The notes under the pieces were generated by a model. The model worked only from the letters and a program-made list of their open reading frames with translations, ran no database searches and had not been told where the DNA came from. From Hylemonella sp. (lineage in GTDB: Bacteria > Pseudomonadota > Gammaproteobacteria > Burkholderiales > Burkholderiaceae_C), in the NCBI GenBank assembly GCA_030695415.1, contig JAUYQZ010000007.1:1-64000 (forward strand): a stretch of DNA of 64,000 bases, read 5' to 3'. This document shows, piece by piece, positions 28,702 to 36,973 of this stretch; within the stretch, counting starts at the first letter, position 1, and each line of letters begins with the position of its first letter. The position numbers and the translations under genes were made by a program.

Positions 28702-29871
28702 TCACAACACCAGCCGCTGCGCGTACCCCGTCATCTCCAGGTAGCCACGGCCCACGCGCTGGCCGTTGCTCCCGAACAGGTCGGACAGACCTTCCCAATA
28801 CACCGTGCCGGTGCCCTGGCGACCATCGAGTTCCTGCGGGTCGATCACGGCCCTGACCGTGTAGACATCGGCCGGCGTGCTGATCAACCATTGCACCGGG
28901 TACTTCGCCCGGGTGAGCGGACTGGTCCAGTGGCGTTGCGGTTTGAAGTCAACCTCGCCGGGGCGAAAGGGGACGATGTCGGTGGGGCTTTGCGCACTGA
29001 CACCGGCCCGAAACGATCCCCCCGCCCAGACCTTGCTGCCGTCGGCACGGCGCAGCTGAAACGCGGTCAGGCTGTGGCCGTCAAACAGGTTCATGCCGAT
29101 CCAGTCCCAGCCCACCGCCTCGGGATGCAGCAGCGCCTCGCTCCACTCGTGGTCGAGCCAGGCGGTGCCGGTCACTTCGAAGCGCTGTTGGCCAATGCCC
29201 AGCGTGCCCTGTACTGCGAGGTGGGGATGCGATACGTAGAAGCTTGCTTGTGAGGCGTCGGGGCCTTTGCGCGAAAAGCCCTTGTCACCCTGCAGCAGCC
29301 AGGCCTGTTGCGGTTGCGCAGTGAGATCGATGCTCAGCGTGTCACCGCCGATGCGTGTCTTGTAGTGACCATCCGCTGCGCGCTCGATGTGCCAGTCGCG
29401 CAGCACCACGCGCGTGTCGGCTTCGCTGGCGAACACGCCGCGTTCGGTTTGCATCGGCAGCTCGCCGTTCCAGCGCGCCATGCGCTGGTCGTGCAGAAGT
29501 TTGCCGCTGTTCACATCGGTGATGGCGGCGTGCGCGAACAGCAGGTGTTTTGCGGCCAGTCGGCTTTGCAGGGCCTGTGTGCCATCGACGCGGCTGCGGA
29601 AGAAGGTGACCTGGAAGCCGAACTCCCGGCCCTTCTGGTCTTTCGCGTGGCCTGTGAGGTACCACCACTCGGTGCGGGTGTCGTTGTGGGTGCCGTGGTC
29701 GCGCGGGAACACGAGGGGACGGGGTTGGAGCGCGTCGCCGGGGCGGTGCGGGGCTTGTGCGTGGAGGCCGGGAAAGGCGAGGGCGCCCGCCGATGCGATC
29801 AACAGCTGGCGGCGGCTGGTATGGGCTTCGACAGGCTCAGCCCGAACGGTTGGTTGTGTGCTTGTGGTCAT
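28702..29871 (-). CDS. Lipocalin-like domain (CrtC/AttH type) exported protein
   Basis: The 389-residue protein matches lipocalin-like domain proteins of the CrtC/AttH group: DTRTEWWYLTGHAKD near the N-terminus, FFRSRVDGTQ, TAWLDHEWSEALL and the C-terminal YWEGLSDLFG. Residues about 18-40 look like a Tat-type signal (TSRRQLLIASAGALAFPGLHA). The preceding stretch TQPTVRAEPVEAH is the translation of a dispersed repeat element. The gene follows the permease gene (29874-32444). The ATG at 29871 lies two bases past its stop, and a GTG at 29877 would overlap the stop by four bases. Such proteins are usually encoded with an FtsX-type exporter; the ligand is unknown. Confidence 0.85.
   Translation of the reverse strand: MTTSTQPTVRAEPVEAHTSRRQLLIASAGALAFPGLHAQAPHRPGDALQPRPLVFPRDHGTHNDTRTEWWYLTGHAKDQKGREFGFQVTFFRSRVDGTQALQSRLAAKHLLFAHAAITDVNSGKLLHDQRMARWNGELPMQTERGVFASEADTRVVLRDWHIERAADGHYKTRIGGDTLSIDLTAQPQQAWLLQGDKGFSRKGPDASQASFYVSHPHLAVQGTLGIGQQRFEVTGTAWLDHEWSEALLHPEAVGWDWIGMNLFDGHSLTAFQLRRADGSKVWAGGSFRAGVSAQSPTDIVPFRPGEVDFKPQRHWTSPLTRAKYPVQWLISTPADVYTVRAVIDPQELDGRQGTGTVYWEGLSDLFGSNGQRVGRGYLEMTGYAQRLVL
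29822..29856. repeat. REP-like element inside the lipocalin-like gene
   Basis: The plus strand reads TTCGACAGGCTCAGCCCGAA followed by CGG. I recognise this from memory as a very common short interspersed repeat of proteobacterial genomes. Here it lies in the coding sequence and gives the peptide TVRAEPVEA on the minus strand. Confidence 0.6.
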
Positions 29872-29873
29872 GT

Positions 29874-32444
29874 TCACCAGTCCTCCTTCACAGCGCGTAC
29901 CGCGTCGCGGCTCGCTGCGGCCTGCCCGGCCAGCCACGCGGTGAGCGTGCCGGCCACCACCACCGCCGCACACAGCGCCAGCAGCCGCGCCCAGGGCAGC
30001 ACCAGGTCCATGGTCCAGTGAAAGCTTTGCGGGTTGACCACGTGCACCAGCACCAGGCTCACCGCCAGACCAAGCGCCAGACCGGCGATGGCGCCGAGCA
30101 GCGTCCAGGCGAGGCCTTCGAGCGCCACCACGCCCAGGATCTGCTGCCGCGTGAGGCCCAGGTGTGCGAGCAGGCCGAACTCGCGTTTGCGCGCCAGCAC
30201 CTGCGCGCTGAAACTCGCCGCCACGCCAAACAGCCCGATGCCGATGGCCACGGCCTGCAGCCACACGGTGACAGCGAAGCTGCGGTCGAAGATGCGCAGC
30301 GAGACCGCGCGGATCTGGCCGGATGACGCGAACTCGATCAGGTCACGTGCACCTCGCTCTTCGGCCAGAGCGCGGATGCGTTCACGCACCGCCTCTTCGT
30401 CGGAACCCTCCTGCAGGTGCAGCGCCAGGTCGTTCACGCGCGCATCGCCCGTGAGGCGCACAAAGTCGGCGCGGTCCATGGCCACGCTGCCGTGCTGGCG
30501 GGCGTAGTCGCGCCAAACGCCCGCCACAAAAAAACGAACGCTGCGCACGTTCGGTTCGGCAAAGGCTTGCGCGAGGCTCGGCAGCCAGCCGCCGGGTTCG
30601 GCGCCATACAAGTCCACCATGGCTTCGCTCACATACACAGCAATCACGCTCTCGCCTTCGGCCGCAGCCGGGGCCGGCAGCGGGTTGCCCACCAGCGGCA
30701 GGCTCAGCGCCGAGCCCGGCACCATGTCGAGCGGGCGTGTGAGCAGCACCACGGCCGGGCGCACCGGGTCGAACTGCACCGGTGTGGCGCGCAGGGTGTC
30801 CACGCGCCCGACACCCTCCACGCGCGCGACCGCCACCACGAAATCGGGCGGCAGGTGGGCCGTGTCGTTGCCGCTGCCCCCAGTGCTGCGCACGTACAGC
30901 TGCGCGGGCAGCACGGCGTCGAGCCACTGCGTGACCGAGTCCCGAAAGCTCGCCACCATCACCGTGAGCGCCACCGACAGCGCCAGACTGGCGACCACAC
31001 CGCTGGTGGCCACGGCGGCTGTTTCGCGCAGGCGGCGCGCGCGCTCCACCGCGAGCACCGGCAGCGCATGCCGTGTGATGTGGGGCGCAATGCGGTCCAG
31101 CAGCCAGCCCACCGCCAGCGGCAGTGCCGCGATGCCGCCCACCAGCAGCAGGCCCACCGACAGGTAGGCCGCGAGTGGAATGCCGGCCACGGGCGGTGCC
31201 CAGGCCAGGGCTGCAGCAAGTGCCACCAGCGCCAGAGCCAGCGTGTGGCGGCGCGCACCGGCGGGAGCGGGTGCGCCCAGTCCCTTCAAAGCCAGGGCCG
31301 GCGCCATGCGGGCCGTGGCGCGTGCGGGCCACCAGCCACCCACCACCGAGGCTGCCACACCCAGCAGCCCGTACACCAGCGCAGCCCAGGCGCTCCATTG
31401 CAGGGGCGGTGCCACACCCGAAAAGTAGCCGCCTCCGAGATCACCGCCCAGCAGCTTGAGCGCGAGTGCCGCCAGCGCCGTGCCCAGCGCGATGCCCAGC
31501 AGGCTGCCGAGCAGACCGAGCAAAGCCGATTCGGCCAGCACCAGGCGCAGGCGCTCGTTGCTCGAGAGACCGAGCACACCGAGCAGCGCGAACTGTGGCT
31601 GGCGCCGGGCCACCGAGAGCGAGAGCACCGAAAAAACAAGGAAGGCACCGGTGAACAGCGCCACGAGCGCAAGCACGGTGAGGTTCACCCGGTAGGCGCG
31701 AGAAAGGTTGCTCACCCGTTCGCCCGACTGTTCGGGTCGCTGCGCGATGACTTGCGCCGGCAGGTCGAGCGAGGCCAGTACCGTATCGAGCCGCGCGCCG
31801 GGCGCCAGTCGCAGGTCGAGCCGGCTCAGTTGGCCTGCACGGTTCATGAGGTCTTGCGCAGCGGCCACGTCCATCACCAGCAGCGGCGCCCCCGGTGCAT
31901 TCACCCGGCCAGCCACGCGCACCGTTCGCAGCGTCAGACCGCTTTGCAGCTGCAGCGTGGTGCTGTTGCCCAGCGCTTGGGACGCGGCTGCGTTGAGAAA
32001 CACCGCGTCGGGTGCAAACAGGTCGAAGCGCCGCGCTGCGGTGTTGTCGGGCGCAGCCGCGGGCACCGGCATCAGTGCGGGTGACAAGCCGGCCACCACC
32101 AGCGCGTCCACACCCAGCAGCTTCACCGCCAGGCGCTCACCACCGGGCAGCACCGCCTGGGTGGGCAGATCCAGCACGGGGCTGGCCAGTGCCACGTCAG
32201 GGTGGGCGGCCACGCGGTCGAGCAGGGTGTCGGGCAGCAGACCCTGCCGGGCGCGCAGCTCCACGTCGGGCTGGCCATTGACCGAGCTGACCGCGCTGGA
32301 GAATTCGGCGAGTGCCGACGCGTTGATGAGATGCACCGCAAACGCCAGCGCCACGCCCAGCATGACGGCCACCACGGCCGAAGCGTTGCGCCACGGGTGG
32401 TGGCGCAACTCTTGCAAGGAGAACGTTGAGAGCAGCGCGCGCAT
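29874..32444 (-). CDS. FtsX-like ABC transporter permease
   Basis: The 856-residue membrane protein has the layout of large FtsX/MacB-type permeases: an N-terminal helix (RNASAVVAVMLGVALAFAVH), a large periplasmic domain, and a first three-helix FtsX block near 270-400. A central helical region, a second periplasmic domain and a final FtsX block (VTVWLQAVAIGIGLFGVAAS to the end) follow. Such proteins extract or move lipids or lipoproteins using a separate ATPase. No ATPase gene adjoins it. I chose the ATG at 32444 (MRALLSTFSLQELRHHPWRN). It is followed by the lipocalin-like gene and is divergent from the transglutaminase gene. Confidence 0.9.
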   Translation of the reverse strand: MRALLSTFSLQELRHHPWRNASAVVAVMLGVALAFAVHLINASALAEFSSAVSSVNGQPDVELRARQGLLPDTLLDRVAAHPDVALASPVLDLPTQAVLPGGERLAVKLLGVDALVVAGLSPALMPVPAAAPDNTAARRFDLFAPDAVFLNAAASQALGNSTTLQLQSGLTLRTVRVAGRVNAPGAPLLVMDVAAAQDLMNRAGQLSRLDLRLAPGARLDTVLASLDLPAQVIAQRPEQSGERVSNLSRAYRVNLTVLALVALFTGAFLVFSVLSLSVARRQPQFALLGVLGLSSNERLRLVLAESALLGLLGSLLGIALGTALAALALKLLGGDLGGGYFSGVAPPLQWSAWAALVYGLLGVAASVVGGWWPARATARMAPALALKGLGAPAPAGARRHTLALALVALAAALAWAPPVAGIPLAAYLSVGLLLVGGIAALPLAVGWLLDRIAPHITRHALPVLAVERARRLRETAAVATSGVVASLALSVALTVMVASFRDSVTQWLDAVLPAQLYVRSTGGSGNDTAHLPPDFVVAVARVEGVGRVDTLRATPVQFDPVRPAVVLLTRPLDMVPGSALSLPLVGNPLPAPAAAEGESVIAVYVSEAMVDLYGAEPGGWLPSLAQAFAEPNVRSVRFFVAGVWRDYARQHGSVAMDRADFVRLTGDARVNDLALHLQEGSDEEAVRERIRALAEERGARDLIEFASSGQIRAVSLRIFDRSFAVTVWLQAVAIGIGLFGVAASFSAQVLARKREFGLLAHLGLTRQQILGVVALEGLAWTLLGAIAGLALGLAVSLVLVHVVNPQSFHWTMDLVLPWARLLALCAAVVVAGTLTAWLAGQAAASRDAVRAVKEDW

Positions 32445-32625
32445 GGTGTTTGAGCTTACGCCCAAGCCCTTGCCCTGCCGCAGCGGCGGGGCAAGGTGCC
32501 TTGGCGCACAGACGGCAGCACAGCGCACGCGTACCATCAATCGATCTTTGTCTCACCGTCTCCCGGCGGGTATCCCCGCTTCCACTGGCCCCCAGGCCGG
32601 TCCATTTCTTTTTCACGGTGACCCC

Positions 32626-33519
32626 ATGGTTCGCATCCACCTCGCCATCGACCTGCAGTACCAGGTCAACCAGCCCAGCGCCGACTTCATCTTCAACGTG
32701 CAGGCCGCGCATTCCCCACAGCAGACCGTGGTGTGGGAAGAACTGCAGGTCAGCCAGCCGGTGCCCCTGGTGTCGTACACCGACGCCGCCACGCGCACGC
32801 GCATCCTGCGACTGACCGCCAATCCCGGCCCGTTGCAACTGCGCTACCGCGCCACGCTCGACATCGTGCACCACGTGGACCAGCCCGACAGTGTGTTTGA
32901 AACCCCCATCAACCAGCTGCCCACCGATGTGCTCACCTACATCTACCCCAGCCGCTACTGCCAGTCCGACTGTGTGACCGCCATGGCCAACGAGTTGTTT
33001 GGCCAGATGCCACAGGGCTACCGGCGCGTGGAGGCGATCCAGAAGTGGGTGCAGAGCCAGGTGACGTTCGAGTCCAACACCAGCAACTCCATGACCTCGG
33101 CCATGGACACGCTCAACGACCGCAAAGGTGTGTGCCGCGACTTTGCGCACCTCATGATCACCTTCTGTCGCGCGCTCAACATACCGGCGCGCTTCACCAC
33201 CGCGATCGACTTCGGCGCCGACCCGGCCCTGGGTCCGACCGATTTCCATGCTTATGTCGAGGTCTACCTGGGCCACCGCTGGTACCTGTTCGATCCCTCG
33301 GGCACCGCCATTCCCATGGGCTTTGTGCGCATCGGCACGGGGCGCGACGCGGCCGACGCGTCGTTCGCCACCATCTTCGGTCCGGTGTCGGCCCAGGCGC
33401 CGCGCATCGACATCTCCGCGCAGACCAACCCCGCCCACGGCTGGCTGATGCCCGTGCGCCGCCCGGAGGCGCTGTCCACCGACGCGTCGTTCACCTGGAA
33501 CGCCGGCAACGCCACCTGA
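32626..33519 (+). CDS. Transglutaminase-like family protein
   Basis: The 297-residue protein has the transglutaminase-like core with a complete triad: Cys170 in DRKGVCRDFAHLMITFCRAL, His208 in PTDFHAYVEVYLG and Asp223 in RWYLFDPSG. An N-terminal beta-rich domain of about 110 residues precedes it, as in the bacterial BTLCP-type proteins. No signal peptide is seen, so it is likely cytoplasmic. Such domains act as cysteine proteases or amidases on unknown targets. The ATG at 32626 was chosen; the frame is open upstream but only as the antisense of the permease gene. Confidence 0.9.
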   Translation: MVRIHLAIDLQYQVNQPSADFIFNVQAAHSPQQTVVWEELQVSQPVPLVSYTDAATRTRILRLTANPGPLQLRYRATLDIVHHVDQPDSVFETPINQLPTDVLTYIYPSRYCQSDCVTAMANELFGQMPQGYRRVEAIQKWVQSQVTFESNTSNSMTSAMDTLNDRKGVCRDFAHLMITFCRALNIPARFTTAIDFGADPALGPTDFHAYVEVYLGHRWYLFDPSGTAIPMGFVRIGTGRDAADASFATIFGPVSAQAPRIDISAQTNPAHGWLMPVRRPEALSTDASFTWNAGNAT

Positions 33520-33585
33520 CCCGCACGGGGCCTTGTGGCCTAATAGCGGGTTCCGTCACTTTCGCAACTTTCTCAGGATCCAGTC

Positions 33586-33756
33586 ATGGGCAACAAAATC
33601 GTCACCGAAGCCGACCGCAAAGCCACCCCACGCCCCACGCCCGTCGCGGGCGTGTCCCTGACCTCCCCTGGCCGTGGTCAGCGCGTGAGCCTGGAGCGTG
33701 GCGTGGCCACCCGCAGCAAGAAGAACCCCGGCAAGCGCTCCAAAAAGGGCGGCTGA
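33586..33756 (+). CDS. Small basic protein of 56 residues
   Basis: A short frame starting MGNKIVTEADRKATPRPTP ends in a strongly basic tail ATRSKKNPGKRSKKGG. It has no membrane segment and could bind nucleic acid. The ATG is preceded by CAGGATCCAGTC. A 15-bp perfect hairpin follows 32 bases after the stop, consistent with a real short transcript. I do not recognise a named family; similar small basic proteins occur in related genomes from memory, but that was not checked. Confidence 0.6.
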   Translation: MGNKIVTEADRKATPRPTPVAGVSLTSPGRGQRVSLERGVATRSKKNPGKRSKKGG

Positions 33757-33788
33757 CCGGTTCGGCCGAGATGGCCGGACTTGTTGCA

Positions 33789-33821
33789 ATGCAAACAGCC
33801 CGCACCGCGGGCTGTTTGCAT
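33789..33821. terminator. Strong bidirectional hairpin between convergent genes
   Basis: ATGCAAACAGCCCGC (33789-33803) and GCGGGCTGTTTGCAT (33807-33821) are exact complements around the loop ACC, a 15-bp perfect stem with A/T-rich feet. It separates the small basic protein gene (+) from the methyltransferase gene (-), so it probably ends both transcripts. Confidence 0.75.
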
Positions 33822-33822
33822 T

Positions 33823-34485
33823 TCAGCGTGTGAAGCTGAGAAAGCGCCCTTTGTAGGCCGTGCCGTCCTCCAGCTGGCGCCCGGCTGCCTGCATCGTGAG
33901 CACGAACCCCAGCATGCCCATGTCGCGGCCAAAGGCGGCTCGGTTGCCGCGGTCAGGGTCGACGATCACGATCTGCGCGCCCACCGCCGCGTGGCGGTGG
34001 ATGAAGGCGGCGAGTTGCGCCGGTTGCTGGCGTTCGTAGAGCAGGTCGCTACCCACGATGAGATCAAAGCGGCCCAGCGCGGGGTTGTCGGTGGCCGCCA
34101 CGCTCTCCCAGTTGCCGGCCTGGTAGGGCAGCGGCCCCAGGTCGTTCAAAATCAGGTTGTGGCGCAGGAATTCTTCCGTCAGCGGGTGCCAGTCGCTCAC
34201 CGTCACATCGGCACCGCGCCGGTGCATCACCAGGCTGGCCAGCGCCAGTCCCGCACCGATCTCCAGCACGCGCAGCCCCGCCAGCGGGTGCGTGAGCATG
34301 GCCAGCGCGAGCACGCGCGAAGAAGGCCACACCTGGCCAAAATGCGACCAGCCCGCCGAAGGCAGACCGATGTCGGCCGCGGCATGGTGGGTGTCGTTGA
34401 ATTGCTGGTCGTCGATCAGGCAGCGGATGTGCCAGTCGGTGCCGCCGAGCGACAGGGTCTCGGTCTTGACCTGGTAGCCTGGCAT
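33823..34485 (-). CDS. Class I SAM-dependent methyltransferase (lysine-methyltransferase-16-like)
   Basis: The 220-residue protein has the SAM-binding motif I LRVLEIGAGLALASLV at residues 71-86, followed by VTVSDWHP (motif II, acidic) and FDLIVGSDLLYE (post-I/motif IV region). The combination resembles the methyltransferase-16 group that methylates proteins. An N-terminal segment of about 50 residues precedes the fold. The substrate is unknown. It is convergent with the small basic protein gene and divergent from the YbjQ-family gene. Confidence 0.85.
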   Translation of the reverse strand: MPGYQVKTETLSLGGTDWHIRCLIDDQQFNDTHHAAADIGLPSAGWSHFGQVWPSSRVLALAMLTHPLAGLRVLEIGAGLALASLVMHRRGADVTVSDWHPLTEEFLRHNLILNDLGPLPYQAGNWESVAATDNPALGRFDLIVGSDLLYERQQPAQLAAFIHRHAAVGAQIVIVDPDRGNRAAFGRDMGMLGFVLTMQAAGRQLEDGTAYKGRFLSFTR

Positions 34486-34579
34486 GGGATGTTCCCGAAG
34501 TGGCTGTGTCCGACCCTAGCACGTGCGCTGCACAATGTCCGTGCGATGCGCCACGCGCAAAACCAACAGGAGATGTCAC

Positions 34580-34927
34580 ATGGGATGGTTTTCCAAAGCG
34601 AAAGACGGCTTTTTCCTCAGCACCACGACGCCCGAGGGCATCGACCGCTCGCAGTACCTGGGCGTGGTCAACGGCGAAGCCATCATTGGCGCCAACATCT
34701 TTCGCGACATGTTCTCTTCAGTGCGCGACGTGGTGGGCGGGCGCGCTGGCGGCTACGAGCGCGCCCTCTCCGGCGCGCGCGACGCTGCCGTGGAAGACCT
34801 CATCGAATCGGCGCGCGAAATGGGCGCCAACGCCGTCATCGGCATCGACTTCGACTACGAGGTGCTGGGTGAGACCAACGGGATGATGATGGTCGCGGTG
34901 AGCGGCACCGCGGTGAAGCTGGGGTGA
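34580..34927 (+). CDS. YbjQ (UPF0145) family protein
   Basis: The 115-residue protein contains the family core VNGEAIIGANIFRDMF, GGRAGGYERALSGARDAAVE and AREMGANAVIGIDFDYEVLG. YbjQ proteins form pentameric rings; their function is unknown. The start at 34580 follows CAGGAGATGTCAC, a good ribosome-binding site; an upstream in-frame codon is arginine-rich and unlikely. The gene stands alone before the toxin-antitoxin pair. Confidence 0.9.
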   Translation: MGWFSKAKDGFFLSTTTPEGIDRSQYLGVVNGEAIIGANIFRDMFSSVRDVVGGRAGGYERALSGARDAAVEDLIESAREMGANAVIGIDFDYEVLGETNGMMMVAVSGTAVKLG

Positions 34928-34946
34928 GACCTTTGCGCTCACCCGA

Positions 34947-34975
34947 TTGATCCACCGAATGAAGCGCTGTATATT
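34947..34975 (+). promoter_or_regulatory. Sigma-70 promoter of the toxin-antitoxin pair
   Basis: TTGATC (34947-34952), a 17-base spacer and TATATT (34970-34975) make a good sigma-70 promoter 31 bases before the antitoxin start. Transcription should begin near 34982, inside the palindrome at 34974-34993. Confidence 0.7.
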
Positions 34976-34993
34976 GCACAGAATTCAGTGCAA
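34974..34993. promoter_or_regulatory. Palindromic operator of the toxin-antitoxin pair
   Basis: TTGCACAGAATTCAGTGCAA is a 20-base palindrome with mismatches only at positions 7 and 14. It overlaps the -10 box and the predicted start point. Phd/YefM antitoxins repress their own promoters at such palindromes, so this is the expected autoregulatory site. Confidence 0.7.
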
Positions 34994-35005
34994 CAAGGAT
35001 TCACC

Positions 35006-35314
35006 ATGGTCATTCACGTGAGCGACATCGTGGCTTTTTCCGACGCCCGGTCCCAGCTGTCACGGCTCGTAGACGAGGTGCAGCAAGGGGCAGAGAAGAT
35101 CATCACCAAGAACGGCGAGCCCGCCGTGGCCATGATCGATGCCCGTCGCCTGGACCACTACCACCAACTCGAGCGGGCGCGCATTCATCTGCTGCTGCTG
35201 GAGGACGTGGCCAGCGGGCTGGATGACGTTGAGGCGGGGCGAACGGTTCCAGCCGCCCAGGCGCTGGAATCCTTGCGTCAGCGCCGAGCCTCCAAGGTCA
35301 AGCCTGCGGTCTGA
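35006..35314 (+). CDS. Antitoxin of the Phd/YefM family
   Basis: The 102-residue protein begins with the Phd/YefM DNA-binding fold (VSDIVAFSDARSQLSRLVDE, then EKIITKNGEPAVAMIDARRL). Its C-terminal half (about 55-102) should wrap the toxin and has a basic end. The start at 35006 follows CAAGGATTCACC; a GTG at 34988 is also in frame but would sit inside the operator. The stop shares one base with the toxin start. By family it binds and neutralises the toxin and represses the operon. Confidence 0.88.
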   Translation: MVIHVSDIVAFSDARSQLSRLVDEVQQGAEKIITKNGEPAVAMIDARRLDHYHQLERARIHLLLLEDVASGLDDVEAGRTVPAAQALESLRQRRASKVKPAV

Positions 35315-35694
35315 TGGACGTCCGGTTCACCGCCAACTTTTTGGCGAACCTCGACAGCATCGAGGCGTTCTGGAAAGAAAACACATTCCCGCGCGGCTTT
35401 GACCACTTGCTTGATGAGTTGCAGCAGCGTGTTCTTCGCCACCTGGCGCGCCATCCCCGGATGGGAAGGCGCTTCATGGCACGTCGGGTTCGCAGTGTGG
35501 AGGCACAAGGCATGCACGACGCACTGGTGCAACGCCTCAAATTGCTGTCCAGCGAAGCCGAGGTGCGCGAGTACGTGATGGACAGCTGCTTGATCCTGTA
35601 CCTCGTGCTGGATCAGACCCTGCATCTGCTCTCCATCCGGCACCACAAGCAGCTGGCATTCGACATGCAGGATTTCCTCGGCACGCCCGACTGA
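35314..35694 (+). CDS. ParE/RelE superfamily toxin
   Basis: The 126-residue basic protein has the RelE/ParE fold signature: an N-terminal VRFTANFLANLDSIEAFW helix, a middle HPRMGRRFMARRVRS, and C-terminal strands YVMDSCLILYLVLDQTLHLLSIRHHKQ. It is somewhat longer than the usual 95-100 residues because of an inserted segment around 55-80. Members either inhibit gyrase (ParE) or cleave mRNA (RelE); sequence alone does not decide. The ATG overlaps the antitoxin stop (TGATG), so synthesis is coupled. Confidence 0.82.
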   Translation: MDVRFTANFLANLDSIEAFWKENTFPRGFDHLLDELQQRVLRHLARHPRMGRRFMARRVRSVEAQGMHDALVQRLKLLSSEAEVREYVMDSCLILYLVLDQTLHLLSIRHHKQLAFDMQDFLGTPD

Positions 35695-35703
35695 AGCTGC
35701 TCC

Positions 35704-36906
35704 TCAACCGCCCCGCAAGGCCTTCAACAGCTTCTGCCCGGCGCGCCCGCTCGCCTCGTGCCCCAGCCGCTCCTGCTCCACGCGGATCGCAGCGCGGCTC
35801 TTGTCGCCCAGCATGCCGTCCACCGCGCCAATGTCGTGGCCGCGCGAGATCAAGAGGGTTTGCACTTCGCGACGCTCGGCGCGTGAAATGCCCGGGTCGT
35901 CGGTGGGCCAGGGCGTGGAGAACACGCCGCCGCCACGCAGCCGGTCGGCCAGGTGGGCGATGGCCAGACCGTAGCTTTCGGCCGCGTTGTAGCTGTAGAT
36001 CGCGTCGAAGTTGCGCAGCACCAGAAAGGCCGGGCCCTGCGCCCCTGCGGGGGTCATGAGGCCGGCGCTGCCGCTGGCAGGCAGTGGCGAGCCGTCGACC
36101 CGTTTGAGGCCGCGCGCTGCCCATTCGCCCATGGCGCGCTTGGTGCGGCGGCCTTCGCCGGTGGTGCTGAAGCCCTGGGGCAGCTTCACTTCAAAGCCCC
36201 AGGGCTGACCACTTTGCCAGCCGGCCTTGGCCAGAAAGTTGGCGGTGGACGCGAGCGCGTCGCTGGTGCTGTCCATCAGGTCTGCCTTGCCGTCGCCGTC
36301 GAAGTCCACTGCGAGGCGCTCGAAGGTGCTGGGCATGAACTGCGTGTGGCCAAAGGCGCCGGCCCACGAGCCGACAAGACGCTCGGGTGCGATGTGTCCG
36401 GCCTGCAGGATGCGCAGCGTGGCGTAGAACTCGGTGCGGAAATACGCTTGCCGCCGGCCGAAGCACGACAGCGTGCCCAGCGACTGCACCAGCGGCGACT
36501 TGCCGAAGGTCTGGCCAAAGTTGCTCTCCACACCCCAGACCGCCACCACCGTGGCCGGATCCACGCCGTACTTGTCGTTCACCTTCGCGAGCGTTTCGGC
36601 GTGGCGCTCCAGCATTGCGCGGCCCTCGGCCACGCGCTCTTCGTCCACCAGGCCGGCCAGGTAGTCCCAGATCGCAGTGCGGAACTCGGGTTGAAAGTTG
36701 AGCTTGTCGATCACGCTCATGTCGGGCGCGAGGTTCTGCGTGTGCAGGGCAAAGGTCTCGTCGCGCACGCCGGCGGCACGCGCGGGCGCGCGCAGCGTGT
36801 TCAGGCAGGTGTCGAATTCGGGGTTGGCGGCTGGCGTGGGGGGCTGGGCCCAGGCCGCAGAGGACAGCAGGGCAGCGCCCAGGATGAGGGAAGGTTGGAG
36901 ATTCAT
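35704..36906 (-). CDS. Lytic murein transglycosylase (MltB-type) with peptidoglycan-binding domain
   Basis: The 400-residue protein has a signal peptide (residues 1-20, cleavage after AWA). An SLT_2/MltB-type catalytic domain follows, with the catalytic Glu127 in VAVWGVESNFGQ and the typical GAFGHTQFMPSTF and DLMDSTSDALASTANFL. The C-terminal 60 residues form a peptidoglycan-binding domain (VQTLLISRGHDIGAVDGMLG). It cleaves murein glycan strands in the periplasm to 1,6-anhydro products. No lipobox is seen, so it is probably soluble. The 67-base gap upstream to the next gene shows no clear promoter. Confidence 0.93.
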   Translation of the reverse strand: MNLQPSLILGAALLSSAAWAQPPTPAANPEFDTCLNTLRAPARAAGVRDETFALHTQNLAPDMSVIDKLNFQPEFRTAIWDYLAGLVDEERVAEGRAMLERHAETLAKVNDKYGVDPATVVAVWGVESNFGQTFGKSPLVQSLGTLSCFGRRQAYFRTEFYATLRILQAGHIAPERLVGSWAGAFGHTQFMPSTFERLAVDFDGDGKADLMDSTSDALASTANFLAKAGWQSGQPWGFEVKLPQGFSTTGEGRRTKRAMGEWAARGLKRVDGSPLPASGSAGLMTPAGAQGPAFLVLRNFDAIYSYNAAESYGLAIAHLADRLRGGGVFSTPWPTDDPGISRAERREVQTLLISRGHDIGAVDGMLGDKSRAAIRVEQERLGHEASGRAGQKLLKALRGG

Positions 36907-36973
36907 CGAGGTGAGAGTGGGGAGAAGCGGCCGCGTTCCATGGGCCGTGTGTGCAGGTGTGAATGCGGCAGTG

